Shown here one piece after another: positions 62,122-64,000 of a stretch of 64,000 nucleotides of DNA. The translations under genes and the position numbers were made by a program. This stretch comes from Pseudaestuariivita atlantica. GTDB lineage: Bacteria; Pseudomonadota; Alphaproteobacteria; Rhodobacterales; Rhodobacteraceae. How positions within the stretch are numbered: the first letter of the stretch is position 1; every line of letters begins with the position of its first letter. The stretch spans positions 62,001 to 126,000 of the forward strand of contig NZ_AQQZ01000003.1 of assembly GCF_001205715.1 (NCBI RefSeq), read 5' to 3'. Below the pieces are notes generated by a model that was given only the letters and a program-made list of their open reading frames with translations, was not told where the DNA came from and did no database searches.

Positions 62122-62718
62122 ATGGCACAGGTCAAGTTCACGCAGATGAAGGACGGCGACAAGGCGGATTACGACCTGCTGCACCCGCTGGAGGTCGAAT
62201 ACGCGGCGGGCACCGTCGACCGGCTGTTGAAGGCGCTGGTATCGCTGGATGAATCGCTGTCGGGCTACCAGGTCACGCGGCTGGAACATTCGCTGCAATC
62301 GGCGACGCGGGCGGAACGGGACGGGGCCGATACCGACTGGATCGTGTCGGCGCTTCTGCACGATATCGGCGACATCTTCGCGCCCTACAACCACGACGAA
62401 TACGCCGCCACCATCCTCAAACCCTTCGTGCGCGAGCAATGCACCTGGGTCGTGGAAAAGCACGGCGATTTCCAGATGATCTATTACGGCCATCACGTGG
62501 GCGGGAACCCCAACAAGCGCGACGCCTATGCCGGCCACGCCTATTTCGACGATTGCGCGGCGTTTTGCGAGCGGTGGGACCAGGCCTCGTTCGATCCCGA
62601 TTACGACATGCTCCCGATCGCGCATTTCGAGGCGCGGGTGCACGAGGTCTTCGCGCGCACGCCCTATGACCCTGCCGTGATCCGCCCCGGCGCGCGGGAG
62701 CCGCTGTTCACGGCCTGA
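62122..62718 (+). CDS. HD-domain protein (PhnZ/TmpB-like oxygenase candidate)
   Basis: A 198-residue HD protein. The motif order is LEHSLQSA (Glu55, His56), LLHDIGDIF (His80, Asp81), YYGHHVGG (His124-125) and a C-terminal RWDQASFDPDYD. The first block with Glu next to His is typical of mixed-valent diiron HD oxygenases such as PhnZ, which cleave a C-P or C-C bond with oxygen. Directly downstream of the PhyH-type enzyme, so the two probably act in sequence. Confidence 0.88.
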   Translation: MAQVKFTQMKDGDKADYDLLHPLEVEYAAGTVDRLLKALVSLDESLSGYQVTRLEHSLQSATRAERDGADTDWIVSALLHDIGDIFAPYNHDEYAATILKPFVREQCTWVVEKHGDFQMIYYGHHVGGNPNKRDAYAGHAYFDDCAAFCERWDQASFDPDYDMLPIAHFEARVHEVFARTPYDPAVIRPGAREPLFTA

Positions 62719-62763
62719 CGCCGGTGACCCGGCCCCCGAGGTGACCGGGCCGCGCGGTGCCTG

Positions 62764-64000
62764 TTACTCCACCTTCCTCGGCGTGTCGTAGTACGAGGTG
62801 CAGGGATCGCCATGCGTGGCACCGGGATTGACGCAGGACGCGCCAAGGATGCCCCAGATGAAATCCATCTGCGTCGCGGTGATCGACGGGCCGCCGAAAT
62901 TGTAGAACCACTGTCCATCCGGCGCGCCCATGGCCACCTGGCCATAGCCCAGGAGGTTCGGCCGCCACGTGGCGCCGACGCCCTGCACGCCGGAGAAGCC
63001 CTGCGAATCGACCGAGGACTGGCTGTGGCAGGTCGCGCAGGAGGCGGAGTTCACGAACCCGCCCTCGGTCAGCGTGGCCCCCGTGCCGGTGGGGATGCCC
63101 GCCGCCGTGGTGAAGGACGATTGCGTGCCCTTCAGGCGATAGTTCTTCCACTGCGGGTCGCCGGGGGTGATGACCTGCCAGTCACGGTCGACCTCGTCGA
63201 CGCCGACCCCCATGCCTTCGAACAGCGCCGACAGCTGGTCGGACGGACGCTCACCCGTCATCTCGGGGTGATAGACCTCGCCGGTGACGAAGAGCGGATC
63301 GTTGTGCTTGGTCTTGTCGTCGTTCAGCACGATCATCGGCGGGATGTAGTGATCGCCGAAATCGGCGCCTTCCTGCATCTTGCCGTTCACCTTGTAGCCG
63401 AAGCTGTCGTTGCACCCGATGTAATCGCAGCGACCGGGGTTCATGACGTGCTCCATCGCGTACCAGTGCCAGACGGGGATGTCCTTGGACGCGTTGGTCA
63501 TCGCCATCATGTAATAGACGCCGGGCACCTGCCCCTCGTCATAGTTCTCGATAAAGACGGTGAGGAAGGGATATTCGGGGTGGTTCGGCGGGCCGCCATC
63601 GCCGAGGTCCTGCACGAGGCCAAGGCTTTGCATGATTTCAAGGTGGATGAAATCGGCCTTCACCATCACCGCGTCGACGGGCAGGCGCACCGTCATGCGT
63701 TGCGCCGCGCCGATGTCGCCGTCCGACAGCGCCTTGTTCTGCGCGCGGTTGTGGGAGGCGAGGCCTTCGCGCGAATACATGTCGTTGCGGTAGATGTAGT
63801 CGAACATCGCGCGATTGCGGAAAACCAGCTCAAGCTCCAGGTCGCGCAAGAGCCGACCGGGATCGAGCCTGTCGGCGATGTTCAGCTGCGCCCCGTGGTC
63901 GTTCAGCACCTGTTCGGACGGCGTCCCGTTCGGCTCTGCCGGCAGGGTCGGGATTGGCGAGTAATCCGCCCGGAAGGTGGGGCAGTTGGGGTTCGGGTCC
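62764..64000 (-). CDS. c-type cytochrome family protein, N-terminus beyond window
   Basis: At least 412 residues; the frame is still open at 64000, so the 5' end is missing. One heme-binding CATCH motif lies at 63025-63039 (SASCATCHSQSS), and the end has a second Cys pair (SCVNPGATHGDPC). Central strings such as PGVYYMMAMTNASKDIPVWH and MDFIWGILGASC suggest a conserved family of periplasmic cytochromes. The role is unknown; it may be an oxidoreductase or electron carrier. Convergent with the HD gene. Confidence 0.8.
   Translation of the reverse strand, partial: DPNPNCPTFRADYSPIPTLPAEPNGTPSEQVLNDHGAQLNIADRLDPGRLLRDLELELVFRNRAMFDYIYRNDMYSREGLASHNRAQNKALSDGDIGAAQRMTVRLPVDAVMVKADFIHLEIMQSLGLVQDLGDGGPPNHPEYPFLTVFIENYDEGQVPGVYYMMAMTNASKDIPVWHWYAMEHVMNPGRCDYIGCNDSFGYKVNGKMQEGADFGDHYIPPMIVLNDDKTKHNDPLFVTGEVYHPEMTGERPSDQLSALFEGMGVGVDEVDRDWQVITPGDPQWKNYRLKGTQSSFTTAAGIPTGTGATLTEGGFVNSASCATCHSQSSVDSQGFSGVQGVGATWRPNLLGYGQVAMGAPDGQWFYNFGGPSITATQMDFIWGILGASCVNPGATHGDPCTSYYDTPRKVE

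Overview
The window is high-GC, densely packed chromosomal DNA of an alphaproteobacterium, most likely a marine member of the Rhodobacteraceae (Roseobacter group). The evidence is a CarD regulator, a 7Fe ferredoxin operon, a SUV3-like helicase, a full-length oxygen-dependent cobalamin pathway including CobF, CobN and CobW, and family-typical intergenic repeats. No species is claimed. No tRNA or rRNA gene, insertion sequence, phage or CRISPR array was seen. Genes mostly overlap by 1-11 nt in operons, and base composition looks uniform.

Layout. 1-9.7 kb: the end of a repeat-rich protein, hppD divergent from an Lrp-type regulator, a Kef-type antiporter, carD, and a helicase/S4/ferredoxin operon. 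9.7-16.4 kb: an SCP2 protein, a hydrolase, a partial DNA-ligase repair cluster (exonuclease, hydrolase, ATP-dependent ligase), then a string of small hairpin repeats, an amidohydrolase and a phosphodiesterase. 16.4-30 kb: housekeeping and accessory genes: oligoendopeptidase F, three alpha/beta hydrolases, an ArsR-SRPBCC fusion with a likely leaderless promoter, an MFS transporter, thrS, an M6-protease-like protein with a damaged zinc site, a cold shock protein, and a MetR-like regulator facing metF.

31-54.2 kb is the core of the window: almost the whole aerobic adenosylcobalamin pathway. One set (cobU, cobT, cobS; then an alpha-ribazole phosphatase, a PduX-like threonine kinase, cbiB, cobD; then cobQ and cobO) builds the aminopropanol arm, lower-ligand loop and adenosylation. 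A second set of 14 genes (40.6-54.6 kb) makes the corrin ring. It starts from a promoter with a 17-bp spacer, followed by a clear cobalamin riboswitch and a DUF1636-cobW pair. Its order is cobN, G, H, I, a 37-codon ORF, cobJ, with cobK opposed, then cobL, E, M, B, A, F and a small membrane protein. CobG has lost its iron-sulphur end. A Rhodobacteraceae-type 164-bp structured repeat occurs twice between the Lin0512 pair and cobO.

54.6-64 kb: hisF-hisE, a CoA-binding protein, an RTX-repeat protein, a DUF2235 hydrolase overlapping an orphan molybdenum-hydroxylase large subunit, a 2-oxoglutarate oxygenase paired with an HD-domain protein (an arrangement like PhnY/PhnZ and TmpA/TmpB of oxidative phosphonate breakdown), and a c-type cytochrome that runs off the right edge. 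The oxygenase-HD pair, the shortened CobG and the structured repeats are the items most worth following up.
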